Shown piece after piece: positions 1-10,315 of a stretch of 64,000 nt of DNA; position 1 is the stretch's first letter, and each line of letters begins with the position of its first letter. Made by a program: the position numbers and the translations under genes. Below the pieces are notes generated by a model that did no database searches, was not told the DNA's origin, and saw nothing but the letters and a program-made list of their open reading frames with translations. This stretch comes from SZUA-584 sp040768905 (GTDB lineage: Bacteria > Bacillota > Clostridia > Christensenellales > SZUA-584), in the NCBI GenBank assembly GCA_040768905.1, contig JAXGMA010000001.1:310001-374000 (forward strand). The letters are read 5' to 3'.

Positions 1-1
1 A

Positions 2-73
2 GACGTCGATGAGATTTTTGCCATCATGGACAAACTCACCAGCGATATTGAGCAAAAGTACGCTATAAAATAA
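2..73 (+). CDS. C-terminal end of an unidentified protein (partial)
   Basis: An open frame enters from the left edge and stops with TAA at 71-73. Only 23 codons are visible. The end is charged and reads like a C-terminal helix (ending in KYAIK). It is too short to assign. It lies 126 bp upstream of the B12-binding mutase gene on the same strand, so it may belong to the same operon. Confidence 0.55.
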   Translation, partial: DVDEIFAIMDKLTSDIEQKYAIK

Positions 74-199
74 GGCCGCTGGAAATAATAAAGCAATACC
101 TGTTGAGTGCCTCCTCTTCTATAAGCGGGCATCTGGCAGTTATTGTACAGCAAAATAAACGTCTGGAACAACAAACAACCTGATTAGGGGGGCAGTCTC

Positions 200-1960
200 A
201 TGCATAAGTCGATTTTGGCGTATTTGAAGCATATCAGGCCGGGCCCGCATCCGAATGGCAACGCGCTTTTGAAGGAAGGCATTGCCATGGGGCAAAAGAT
301 CAAAGCGGGAAAAAGCCGTTTTATCAGAGAGAGCGGGCATGAAACGTACTTGGATTACAGAAAGCAAAAGACATCCGAGGGCAAGATCATCTGGAACATT
401 TTGATGGGCTTATCGACGCTGGAAGAGCAAATCGAAGGTACAAAAAAAATCCATGAATTCTGTCAGCGAACGGGGCTTACACTTGATTCCCTTCAGCCGA
501 TCGCGAGCGGTGTGATCGCGCTGCCCAAGGAGTACAGAGAAAAAGCGCCAGCGACAACCAGCTTTGTCATGGATGGCTTTGAAGATTACCGTGCACAGGT
601 TGAAGCTGCGCCGATAGAAGTCATGTTCAACGATTACCATCTGGCTTCGCCCAACGGCCTTGAGATGACGATCAATTCTGTCAAAGCCGGAGCTGCGATG
701 ACCGGGGAATTTTCACAGATCATCTGGAGTTATCCCGGCTACGACGACGATATGACGCGTTTTTCGAATATGGTCAGGGCTCTTGGCATACTCTCCACAA
801 AAAACAAAAAAGAAAAGATGGCGGTCAAAACGTATCTTGATGACGGTTTGCCGGGCTATGCGCTTGACTGCATCACCTATGTCGGCTATGCGATGCTCGA
901 ACATTATATCTGTTCAACGCTGTGCGGAGTCAGATACATGGTCGCCTACGGCGGTTTGTTGAGCGATATAGACAAGAGGCTGGCGATAGCGATGGCGCTG
1001 CATAAAGCTTTGAGTACTGAGGACCAGCAGATACTCCATTATATCAACAACTCGACAAATATGCATTGGGACCATGACATCGAAGGCAATTACGGCACGG
1101 CTGCCAGTGAATTTTTATTCGAGATCCTTGTTGAAAAAAGATACAGGATGGGCATGGGCATCAACCCCGTTTCGATAACAGAAAAACTTAGGGTGCCCAC
1201 TTGCCAGGAGCTCATTAACATCTTTACAGTGGGCAAGCGCGTTGAAGAAAGCGCAGATCACTGGGAAGCCTTCATGGACTTTTCAGTACTTGAGAAGTTA
1301 AGAGACGAAATGATAGAAAAGGGCACGGTGTTTTTTAGGAATGTATTGAGCGGTTTGGAGCAAGCGGGTTACGATATAAACGATCCGCTCGAAATGATCC
1401 TGGCCATCAGGAACATCAATCCGCTCAAATTTGAGCAGTGTTTTCATCCGACCTCTTTTGAGACCGGCGGTGAAGTCAAGCCTTTTTGCCCGTCTGAGCT
1501 TGCCAGCCAGACACTCGAACAAAAAGAACAGATCACCGCGCAATTGAAGGTCGCCGGGCTTGACGCTGCGCTGAAAGGAAAAAGGATCGCCATCGCTTCG
1601 GCAGACGCGCATACATACGGCCTGATCCTTGCCGAAGGGGTTTTGAGCGCTGCCGGCGCACAGATCATCAACGGCGGTGTGGACATGGATGCGGCCGACT
1701 TGCTTGATCTTGCAGATGAAGAAGGCGTAAAACACATAGGGATAAGCTGCCACAACGGGCAGGCGCTCGATTACGGAAAGCAGATCTTAAGGCTTGCAAA
1801 GGACAGAGGAAAAGAGTACTTCATTTTTATGGGCGGGCTTTTAAACGGCTATCTGCCGGGCGGCTCAGAGCCGGTCGACGTATCGCATATTCTGAATGAC
1901 ATGGGTATACTTGCAGACAATGATTTTGCAGTCGTCACATCGATGATAAGTCAAAATTAG
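200..1960 (+). CDS. single-chain B12-binding carbon-skeleton mutase-like protein
   Basis: 586 residues. The last ~130 residues look like a cobalamin-binding Rossmann domain: the base-off motif DxHxxG is present as DAHTYG at residues 469-474, followed by a glycine-rich strand (INGGVD) and a late FMGGLL segment. The first ~440 residues should form the catalytic barrel, as in glutamate mutase E chains. A catalytic domain with a C-terminal B12 domain in one ~590-residue chain is the architecture of 2-methyleneglutarate mutase-type enzymes, whereas glutamate mutase splits the two. The substrate is unknown; mutase is inferred from domain order, not from a recognised active site. The start has a GGGGGG ribosome site 7 nt upstream. 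The next gene, 14 bp downstream, encodes an actin-fold ATPase that could serve it. Confidence 0.7.
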   Translation: MHKSILAYLKHIRPGPHPNGNALLKEGIAMGQKIKAGKSRFIRESGHETYLDYRKQKTSEGKIIWNILMGLSTLEEQIEGTKKIHEFCQRTGLTLDSLQPIASGVIALPKEYREKAPATTSFVMDGFEDYRAQVEAAPIEVMFNDYHLASPNGLEMTINSVKAGAAMTGEFSQIIWSYPGYDDDMTRFSNMVRALGILSTKNKKEKMAVKTYLDDGLPGYALDCITYVGYAMLEHYICSTLCGVRYMVAYGGLLSDIDKRLAIAMALHKALSTEDQQILHYINNSTNMHWDHDIEGNYGTAASEFLFEILVEKRYRMGMGINPVSITEKLRVPTCQELINIFTVGKRVEESADHWEAFMDFSVLEKLRDEMIEKGTVFFRNVLSGLEQAGYDINDPLEMILAIRNINPLKFEQCFHPTSFETGGEVKPFCPSELASQTLEQKEQITAQLKVAGLDAALKGKRIAIASADAHTYGLILAEGVLSAAGAQIINGGVDMDAADLLDLADEEGVKHIGISCHNGQALDYGKQILRLAKDRGKEYFIFMGGLLNGYLPGGSEPVDVSHILNDMGILADNDFAVVTSMISQN

Positions 1961-1974
1961 CCGGGAGAAAACGT

Positions 1975-3888
1975 ATGCCGTATATTTTGGGAATAGATAC
2001 CGGAGGGACATACACAGACGGTGTGGTGATAGATGCTTTTTCCAAAAGCATTGTTAAAAAGGCAAAAGCGGAAACGACCAGAAAAGACCTGACAGTCGGG
2101 ATAGGCCATTGCCTTGACAGCCTCCAATTCGATGATTTTTCCAAAATAAAACTCGTGTGTGTATCCACGACGCTTGCGACAAACGCGATCGTTGAAGGCA
2201 GGGGCGGCAGAGCCGGGCTGTTTTTGATCGGCGACCCTCCTGAAGAAAAAATCCCCGCGCATTTTATCAGGCCTTTGAGCGGAAAGCTGGATATCAAGGG
2301 AAAGGAAATCCGGCAGATAGACCAGAAAGAAGTGATGCTAGCACTTGAGGATTTAAAGCAGAGCCAAGCAGATGCCATTGCTGTATCTGGTTATGCCAGC
2401 GTGCGCAATCCGGCGCAGGAGCTGTATGTCAAGAAGATGATTCAGGACACCTGCAAAATACCTGTCGTGTGTGCGCATGAATTGTCTTCCTCTTTAGGGT
2501 TTGCGGACAGAACCGTGACGGCTGTTTTGAACGCGCGGCTCATTCCGATCGTTGAACATCTGATTGGGTCGATCATGAAAATGATAAAAAAGTTCCGTAT
2601 CGATGCGCGCGTCATGATCGTAAAAGGCGACGGAAGCCTCATGGATCAGGCAATGGCGATGGAAAAACCGATTGAAACGATATTGTCCGGTCCGGCGGCC
2701 AGTGTGATCGGCGGGATATTCCTGACCGGCAGCCAAGATGCCATGATCGTGGATATCGGCGGTACGACGACGGATATTGCGACCGTTGAAAACGGAAAAG
2801 TCAGGATCAATGACAGCGGCGCGCGCGTTGGCGGCTGGCAGACACAAGTAAGAGCGGCCAGGATAAACACCTTTGGGCTGGGCGGCGACAGCTGCATAAA
2901 GATAAAGGAAGGCAATCTCATCATCGGGCCCCGAAAAGTGCGCCCCTTGTGCAGGGCAGGCCAAAAGCACCCGCACCTTTTGTCTGAACTCAAAATGTGT
3001 GAAACGCAGGCCGATAAGGACGCGCTGGATCCTGAATGCTATATTTACTTGAACAGCTCAAACAATGACAGCTTAAACGGAGACGAAAAGACAGCGCTTG
3101 CGCTTCTGAAAGATGAACCGCACAGCCTTTATTGGCTGGCGAAAAAACTCGGCAAACCCCATGGTGAGCTCGATCTTTCCCGGCTTGTCAGCGCCGGTAT
3201 CCTTGAAAAAGCTTCCGTGACGCCTACGGATATCTTGCATGAACTGGGCGTGTATAAAAACTTTGACGTACCAACAGCCAAAACAGGGATCAGCATATTG
3301 GCTGCAAGGGCAGGGCTTGACAGAAAAGAGTTTGCGGTAAAAGCGTACAACTGTATCATTAAAAAACTGGCGCTTGCATGCTCGCACAGCGCAGAAGATC
3401 ATAAAAGCCAAAAGAGCAGCGTGTCAGCCCGCTATGATGCAGCGAAAAACAAAGGGGAAAAGAAAATCGACAAGCCCATCATCGCCATCGGCGCGCCTGC
3501 AGATGCATGGACCAAAGACGTGTGCAAAAAACTTAATACACAAGTTATCGTTCCGCTGCATGCGGAAGTGGCCAATGCCGTCGGTGCGGCTGTGGGGCAA
3601 GTCATGGAAACGGCCAAGGTGCTGATTCGTCCCGGCAGGGAACATATCGGATTCATTATGCATGCGCCCTTTGGGCTTATGGAATTTGACGAACTCAAAG
3701 AGGCGGTGGATTATGCTGTCCCTATGATCAAACAATATGTGGCGCAAAAAGCCGCTCAGGCAGGAAGCAGCAATCATGAAGTGGTCTTATCATATTTGGA
3801 TGTATTCACAGAGGAATCAGCCGATAAAAAAACATACATAGAGACGCAGATCAAAGCAACGGCAGTCGGCAGCCCGGAATGGCATTAA
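1975..3888 (+). CDS. hydantoinase/oxoprolinase A-like (ASKHA-fold) protein
   Basis: 637 residues. The N-terminus carries the HyuA signature GIDTGGTYTDG, and the second phosphate-binding loop is at residues 259-268 (VDIGGTTTDI), preceded by ILSGPAAS. These are the two ATP-phosphate loops of the sugar kinase/Hsp70/actin fold. HyuA proteins normally pair with a HyuB subunit to open 5-oxoproline or hydantoin rings with ATP. No HyuB-like gene is visible here. The gene starts 14 bp after the B12 mutase with its own GGGAG site, so the two are almost certainly co-transcribed. Two readings are possible: a catabolic amidohydrolase subunit, or a chaperone/reactivase for the mutase, as MutL is for glutamate mutase. 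The second is inference. Confidence 0.75.
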   Translation: MPYILGIDTGGTYTDGVVIDAFSKSIVKKAKAETTRKDLTVGIGHCLDSLQFDDFSKIKLVCVSTTLATNAIVEGRGGRAGLFLIGDPPEEKIPAHFIRPLSGKLDIKGKEIRQIDQKEVMLALEDLKQSQADAIAVSGYASVRNPAQELYVKKMIQDTCKIPVVCAHELSSSLGFADRTVTAVLNARLIPIVEHLIGSIMKMIKKFRIDARVMIVKGDGSLMDQAMAMEKPIETILSGPAASVIGGIFLTGSQDAMIVDIGGTTTDIATVENGKVRINDSGARVGGWQTQVRAARINTFGLGGDSCIKIKEGNLIIGPRKVRPLCRAGQKHPHLLSELKMCETQADKDALDPECYIYLNSSNNDSLNGDEKTALALLKDEPHSLYWLAKKLGKPHGELDLSRLVSAGILEKASVTPTDILHELGVYKNFDVPTAKTGISILAARAGLDRKEFAVKAYNCIIKKLALACSHSAEDHKSQKSSVSARYDAAKNKGEKKIDKPIIAIGAPADAWTKDVCKKLNTQVIVPLHAEVANAVGAAVGQVMETAKVLIRPGREHIGFIMHAPFGLMEFDELKEAVDYAVPMIKQYVAQKAAQAGSSNHEVVLSYLDVFTEESADKKTYIETQIKATAVGSPEWH

Positions 3889-3967
3889 AAAGCATCAGAA
3901 ATGCCGCTTGAATGATCACAGCTGTTTAGAAGCTGGACATCTATCAATGAATGAAGGGAGAAAAGAG

Positions 3968-4963
3968 ATGGACAAACAGGAGAGGATTCAAAAGGTCAAG
4001 CTTGCGTTGCTGTGTATGCAACGGTATCCGTGGGAACAGGGGACGTCTGCTCAGGGGTTTTTAGAACTCGAGGACTATGAAGCGGCTTATTTGCTGGCCA
4101 ACAACGCGGTGAGCAGACAGTCGAATGAAGGGCGTCTCGGTGCTGCGTTTTATAAGGATGACGTCGCGATTTTCGGTGATGACGTCACGGTGACGGATCC
4201 CGCAACCAACGGCGAGGCCGTTTTGTATTTTGCGAAAGAAAAGAACATCGATGCATTTTTTAAGGCCGCAGAAAAACAAAAAAATTGGTTGCTTGAGCTC
4301 GCGCCGAGAACCGATACAGGCGTTCTTTGCCATGTGCTCAACAAAAAACAGGTTTGGGTGGATTCCATCTTTATGGCGCTTCCGTTCCTGACGATTATGG
4401 GATGCTATGATGAAGCTGTTGCTCAGCTTGAAGGATACAGGCAGATACTGCGGGATCCGGAGACGAAGCTTTTATCGCACATCTGGGACGATGAGGAAAA
4501 AGAATTCGCGTGTAAAGATTTTTGGGGCGTTGGCAATGGCTGGGCTTGCGCCGGTATGGCAAAAGTCATCCGCAACCTGCCAGCCGGCATGAGCGAAGAA
4601 AGAAACAAGATCATAGGCTATGTTCATGAATTGGTGGATGCGTGCCTTACCTATCAAACGCCAAGCGGGCTGTTTAGAAACATCATTACAGATGAAAACA
4701 CATTTGAGGAAACGAACCTTGCGCAGATGATCAGCTACACGATTTACTCGGGCGTGGCGGAAGGCTGGATGGACAAGGCGTATATCGCTGTCGCGGATCG
4801 GATGAGAGAGCAGGTTTACAGCAAGGTCGACGAGCATGGCTATGTCGACGGCGTGTGCAGTTCTCCGACGTTTGCCGCGCCTGGCAATGCGCCGGAAGGG
4901 CAGGCCTTCTTCCTGCTGATGGAAGCTGCACATATAAGGTTTGAAAAAACCGGCGGTAACTAA
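3968..4963 (+). CDS. glycoside hydrolase family 88/105-like (unsaturated uronyl hydrolase type)
   Basis: 331 residues from the chosen ATG, which has AAGGGAG 7 nt upstream; an in-frame ATG 60 bp earlier lacks such a site. The sequence has the alternating helical pattern and signatures of the (alpha/alpha)6-barrel YteR/GH88 group: WVDSIFMALPFL around residue 120, a GVGNGWA segment matching the G-x-GNGW motif, and APEGQAF near the end. Family members hydrate unsaturated galacturonyl or glucuronyl ends left by polysaccharide lyases. No signal peptide is seen, so it should act in the cytoplasm on imported disaccharides. It ends the B12 mutase operon, an odd partnership since no transporter or lyase is nearby. 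Confidence 0.7.
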   Translation: MDKQERIQKVKLALLCMQRYPWEQGTSAQGFLELEDYEAAYLLANNAVSRQSNEGRLGAAFYKDDVAIFGDDVTVTDPATNGEAVLYFAKEKNIDAFFKAAEKQKNWLLELAPRTDTGVLCHVLNKKQVWVDSIFMALPFLTIMGCYDEAVAQLEGYRQILRDPETKLLSHIWDDEEKEFACKDFWGVGNGWACAGMAKVIRNLPAGMSEERNKIIGYVHELVDACLTYQTPSGLFRNIITDENTFEETNLAQMISYTIYSGVAEGWMDKAYIAVADRMREQVYSKVDEHGYVDGVCSSPTFAAPGNAPEGQAFFLLMEAAHIRFEKTGGN

Positions 4964-5001
4964 TGTTTGTCTGATGCCCGCAGTGGCTTTCTTTGCATGA
5001 T

Positions 5002-5040
5002 AACAGGGACAAAGTTTAATCGCTTTGTCCCTGTTCTTCT
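5002..5040 (+). terminator. Rho-independent terminator after the GH88-like gene
   Basis: A perfect 13-bp stem (5002-5014 with 5023-5035, arm AACAGGGACAAAG) with an 8-nt loop is followed by a T-rich tail. It closes the mutase/HyuA-like/GH88 operon. Confidence 0.85.
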
Positions 5041-5076
5041 ATGCGAAAAACCGCTTCTTTATGTGTGACGATGGTG

Positions 5077-5106
5077 AAAAAGCGTCATTCTCGGGGGACG
5101 CTTTTT
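5077..5106 (-). terminator. terminator downstream of copA
   Basis: A 10-bp perfect stem (AAAAAGCGTC with GACGCTTTTT) and a 10-nt loop. Read on the minus strand it lies about 80 bp beyond the copA stop and ends in a T run, so it should stop copA transcripts. It also works in the plus direction as a backup. Confidence 0.75.
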
Positions 5107-5189
5107 GCGGGAGCCTGACCGCCATGCTTGCTGAAGATGGCTTGCAACATCTTTTTTCACATTTGACGCTTATATCTCCTGCAGTTTTT

Positions 5190-7655
<2,466 letters not shown>

Positions 7656-7676
7656 ACAGATCACTCCTTCTTCATG

Positions 7677-7805
7677 CTATCCGCAGCAGCTGTGCGGTAT
7701 GTCTTTGGGCTGTCTTACAGCGGTTCTTGTGGCTGTGTCAGGCTGCATGCCCAGCCAGGGCTGCAGCTCTCCGGCCTGCTCTCTTAAGTGCACGAACTCT
7801 ATCAT
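7677..7805 (-). CDS. small ORF upstream of copA with Cys-Cys-Gly C-terminus
   Basis: 42 codons, ATG at 7805, stop 22 bp before the copA start. The product is hydrophilic, begins MIEFVHLREQ and ends PHSCCG, so a His and two adjacent Cys are at the extreme C-terminus. That is a plausible soft-metal ligand set next to a copper pump, but the role is inference. GGGTGA lies 5 nt before the ATG as a modest ribosome site. I do not recognise a family. It could be a small copper carrier or sensor, a leader peptide for copA, or a chance ORF. Confidence 0.5.
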   Translation of the reverse strand: MIEFVHLREQAGELQPWLGMQPDTATRTAVRQPKDIPHSCCG

Positions 7806-7806
7806 A

Positions 7807-7830
7807 TTATCACCCGAATTATCACCCGAA
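7807..7830. repeat. perfect tandem 12-bp duplication in the copA promoter
   Basis: TTATCACCCGAA occurs twice back to back (7807-7818, 7819-7830). On the minus strand each copy supplies a GATAAT hexamer, so the -10 element is duplicated, with the second copy ending against the small ORF's start codon. It may be a regulator half-site pair or a replication slippage product. Confidence 0.7.
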
Positions 7831-7846
7831 ACGTGTTTTTTCTCAA
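7818..7846 (-). promoter_or_regulatory. sigma-A promoter for the small ORF-copA unit
   Basis: On the minus strand TTGAGA (7841-7846) and GATAAT (7818-7823) are separated by 17 bp. The predicted start of transcription falls only a few bases before the small ORF's ATG, so its leader would be very short. Confidence 0.55.
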
Positions 7847-8066
7847 TACCATATGCTCAAATGATGAAAGGACCGTGACACCAGGCGGGCGTACTTATTT
7901 CAAGCCTGCCGGCGAGCTCAGAGCCAAAAAAAGGTCGATTCACAGGCTCATGCCCGGGATGCGCAAGGGCGGCCGACTGGTTTACGGGTACGCTGACAGC
8001 GCCCGTAGAATCATAACGGCTTTCGCAGCTGTATAGAAAAAGCGCTTGTATATCCATGATGTCTGC

Positions 8067-8513
8067 TTAAATATGGAGCATGAATCCGTTCTCACCCGTT
8101 AACTTTTCGCTTTCCAGGACAAGGTCTTCCAGCGTTGTTTTTAACAGGGCTTCTCTTGCAGCGGCATCCAACGCCTTAAATACCAGCATATGCATGGCGC
8201 TGTCTATATGAGGCGCTTGTTGTGCCACAGTGTTCTCTGTACTTTCAAAAAGCGAGTTTTCGACGGCTGATAATACATCATACGCGGTGACCTTACGCGG
8301 TATTTGCGTCAGCAGGTAACCGCCCTGCGCACCCTTGACGGACGTGACAAGGCCTCCGCGTTTTAACAGAGCAAACACCTGCTCGAGATAAATCTTGGAA
8401 ATACCAAGCTTTTCCGATATGCTGATCAATGTGATGGGCTCATCTTTCTGGTATTCTTTAGCCATATGTATGACTGATGCCAAGGCATAACGCCCCTTTG
8501 CAGAGATTCTCAT
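8067..8513 (-). CDS. Rrf2-family transcription regulator without cluster cysteines
   Basis: 148 residues from ATG 8513 (GAGG 8 nt upstream; the ATG at 8537 has no such site). The N-terminus MRISAKGRYAL and the winged-helix segment with a GAQGGYLL wing are typical of Rrf2/IscR/CymR proteins. The central region where IscR has three cluster-binding Cys has none here, so it probably senses through a partner or small molecule, as CymR does through CysK. It is transcribed divergently from cysK, 184 bp apart, which suggests it controls that promoter. It may regulate cysteine synthesis. Confidence 0.85.
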   Translation of the reverse strand: MRISAKGRYALASVIHMAKEYQKDEPITLISISEKLGISKIYLEQVFALLKRGGLVTSVKGAQGGYLLTQIPRKVTAYDVLSAVENSLFESTENTVAQQAPHIDSAMHMLVFKALDAAAREALLKTTLEDLVLESEKLTGENGFMLHI

Positions 8514-8589
8514 CACATCAACCTCGTTTTCATACATTCAATATATGCTTTTATCATACTGAACAAGAGGCCTCGCTGTCAATACCTAT

Positions 8590-8670
8590 CAAACATATAA
8601 AAATAATATAAAAAACCTTATTGACAAACAAATCAAGGGAGACTATTATAATCATATAAAACATATATGA
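8590..8670. promoter_or_regulatory. cysK promoter with repeated CATATA operator-like elements
   Basis: TTGACA at 8621-8626 and TATTAT at 8644-8649 have a 17-bp spacer and point to cysK. Copies of CATATAA flank it (around 8594, 8653 and 8662, the last inside CATATATG). Their placement on both sides of the promoter between a divergent Rrf2 gene and its likely target fits a regulator site; the binding protein is inferred. Confidence 0.55.
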
Positions 8671-8697
8671 ATTAAAAATAATGAGGAGGCAACGGCC

Positions 8698-9630
8698 ATG
8701 GCAAAGATTTATAAAAGCCTGACAGATTTGATTGGCAGGACACCACTGCTTGAGCTTAGTAATTTCGGCAGAGAGCATGGGCTTTCGGCGACGATTATCG
8801 GAAAACTTGAGTATTACAATCCGGCAGGCAGCGTGAAGGACAGGATAGCCAAGGCGATGCTCGACGAGGCCGAAAAAAGCGGCAGGCTTAAGCCCGATTC
8901 AGTCATCATCGAACCCACCAGCGGCAATACAGGCATAGGCCTTGCTGCCGTTGCGGCATCAAGGGGATACCGTGTGATACTTACCATGCCGGAGACCATG
9001 AGCGTAGAGCGCCGCAACCTTTTAAAAGCTTTAGGTGCAGAGCTGGTTTTGACCGAGGGAGATAAGGGCATGAAGGGCGCTATAGCCAAGGCAGATGAAC
9101 TGGCAAAGGAAATTTCGGGTGCGTTTATTCCGGGTCAGTTTGTCAACCCCGCCAACCCCGCCATACACAAAGCCACAACAGGCCCCGAGATATGGGAGGA
9201 CACTGAAGGCAAGGTGGACATCTTCGTTTCAGGTGTCGGCACAGGCGGAACCATCACAGGCGCGGGCGAATATTTGAGAAGCAAGAATCCTGATATCAAG
9301 ATCGTTGCTGTGGAGCCTTATGATTCTCCCGTGCTTTCGGAAGGGCGTTTCGGCCCGCATAAAATCCAGGGTATCGGAGCAGGCTTTGTGCCGGAGGTGC
9401 TCAACACCGGCATCTATGACGAGGTCATTACCGTCAAAAACGAGGACGCCTTTGCGGCCGGAAAGGAAATCGCCAAAACGGAAGGGCTGCTGGTGGGCAT
9501 ATCTTCCGGCGCGGCTGTTTGGGCAGCCACTCAGGTCGCCCAACGTAAAGAAAACGCGGGCAAGGCTATCGTGGTGATTTTGCCGGATACCGGCGAACGT
9601 TATCTTTCAACAGCGCTCTTTGCGGAATGA
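8698..9630 (+). CDS. cysK: cysteine synthase A (O-acetylserine sulfhydrylase)
   Basis: 310 residues, the usual length. It has the PLP-lysine segment NPAGSVKDR, the substrate loop TSGNTG, and the phosphate-binding GTGGTITG. It joins O-acetylserine and sulfide to make cysteine in the cytoplasm. The ATG follows GAGGAGG with good spacing. It sits between two Rrf2-type regulators and upstream of metY, a sulfur assimilation block. In Bacillus CysK also binds the Rrf2 regulator CymR; whether that happens here is open. Confidence 0.95.
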   Translation: MAKIYKSLTDLIGRTPLLELSNFGREHGLSATIIGKLEYYNPAGSVKDRIAKAMLDEAEKSGRLKPDSVIIEPTSGNTGIGLAAVAASRGYRVILTMPETMSVERRNLLKALGAELVLTEGDKGMKGAIAKADELAKEISGAFIPGQFVNPANPAIHKATTGPEIWEDTEGKVDIFVSGVGTGGTITGAGEYLRSKNPDIKIVAVEPYDSPVLSEGRFGPHKIQGIGAGFVPEVLNTGIYDEVITVKNEDAFAAGKEIAKTEGLLVGISSGAAVWAATQVAQRKENAGKAIVVILPDTGERYLSTALFAE

Positions 9631-9666
9631 TCTCTGACCGCAGGAAATTGTTTGATCTGCGGCAGC

Positions 9667-9696
9667 TTGAAATTCATATTATTCCTATAGTATAAT
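9667..9696 (+). promoter_or_regulatory. promoter of the second Rrf2 gene
   Basis: TTGAAA (9667-9672) and a perfect TATAAT (9691-9696) with an 18-bp spacer. The gene therefore has its own start of transcription besides readthrough from cysK. Confidence 0.6.
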
Positions 9697-9730
9697 TTAA
9701 AACACTAAGAATACAGAGGGTGGTTTTATA

Positions 9731-10177
9731 ATGAAGATTTCGACGCGCGGAAGGTATGCGCTGCGGCTGATGCTGGATCTTGCGATGGCCAAAGAGGGAG
9801 AGCTGGTGACAATCAAAAGCATAGCTGCCCGTCAGGAGATCTCGAATAAATATCTTGAGCAGATCATATCCGTCTTAAGCCGCGCAGGTTTTGTGAAAAG
9901 CACGCGCGGTTCACAGGGCGGATACAGGCTCGCAAAAGCACCGGCTGACTATACGGTGGGCATGATTTTGCGCACCATTGAGGGCAGCCTTGCACCCGTC
10001 GCCTGCATGGAGGATGAGACAAACCAGTGCCCGCGTGCCGATAAGTGCGTGACTCTGGATATATGGAAACAGATCGATAATGCGATCAGCAGCGTTGTTG
10101 ACCATGTCACGCTCGACGATCTTGTGAAAAAGCAGAAAGATTTAGCACTCAAAAGAGGCGTGGAGTTTTGCATATAA
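9731..10177 (+). CDS. Rrf2-family regulator with three conserved cysteines (IscR-like)
   Basis: 148 residues. The start MKISTRGRYALRLMLDLA, the winged helix and the GSQGGYRLAK wing are standard for the family. Unlike the Rrf2 protein upstream of cysK it has Cys92, Cys100 and Cys106, close to the IscR spacing (92, 98, 104), with Asp and Glu between them. A [2Fe-2S]-bearing sensor is therefore likely. It lies 100 bp after cysK and 138 bp before metY, so it may tune cysteine use to cluster demand. No iscS or iscU gene is nearby. Confidence 0.88.
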   Translation: MKISTRGRYALRLMLDLAMAKEGELVTIKSIAARQEISNKYLEQIISVLSRAGFVKSTRGSQGGYRLAKAPADYTVGMILRTIEGSLAPVACMEDETNQCPRADKCVTLDIWKQIDNAISSVVDHVTLDDLVKKQKDLALKRGVEFCI

Positions 10178-10315
10178 TGCTTGAGCATTAATTAATAGTC
10201 GAACTGTTCAGTTTGTTTGGAAAATACGGTCTTTAAGGTCAAGATATCATGTGCGCCCAACATATTTGGCCGCTCAAATAAATTTATATGATGTATCAAG
10301 GAGGAACTTATATTT

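Noticed and set aside
1298..1753. Long antisense frames inside the mutase, copA, tex and nrdJ genes
   Set aside because: They are shadows of strongly coding genes on the other strand, with no ribosome sites or recognisable motifs.
7857..8057. 66-codon minus-strand frame and overlapping plus-strand frame between copA and the Rrf2 gene
   Set aside because: No ribosome site, no recognisable pattern, and composition is not protein-like. The 261-bp stretch is left as intergenic; only the copA promoter at its left end is convincing.
10178..10315. SAM riboswitch or S-box before metY
   Set aside because: 138 bp is long enough for one, but no S-box core sequences are present.
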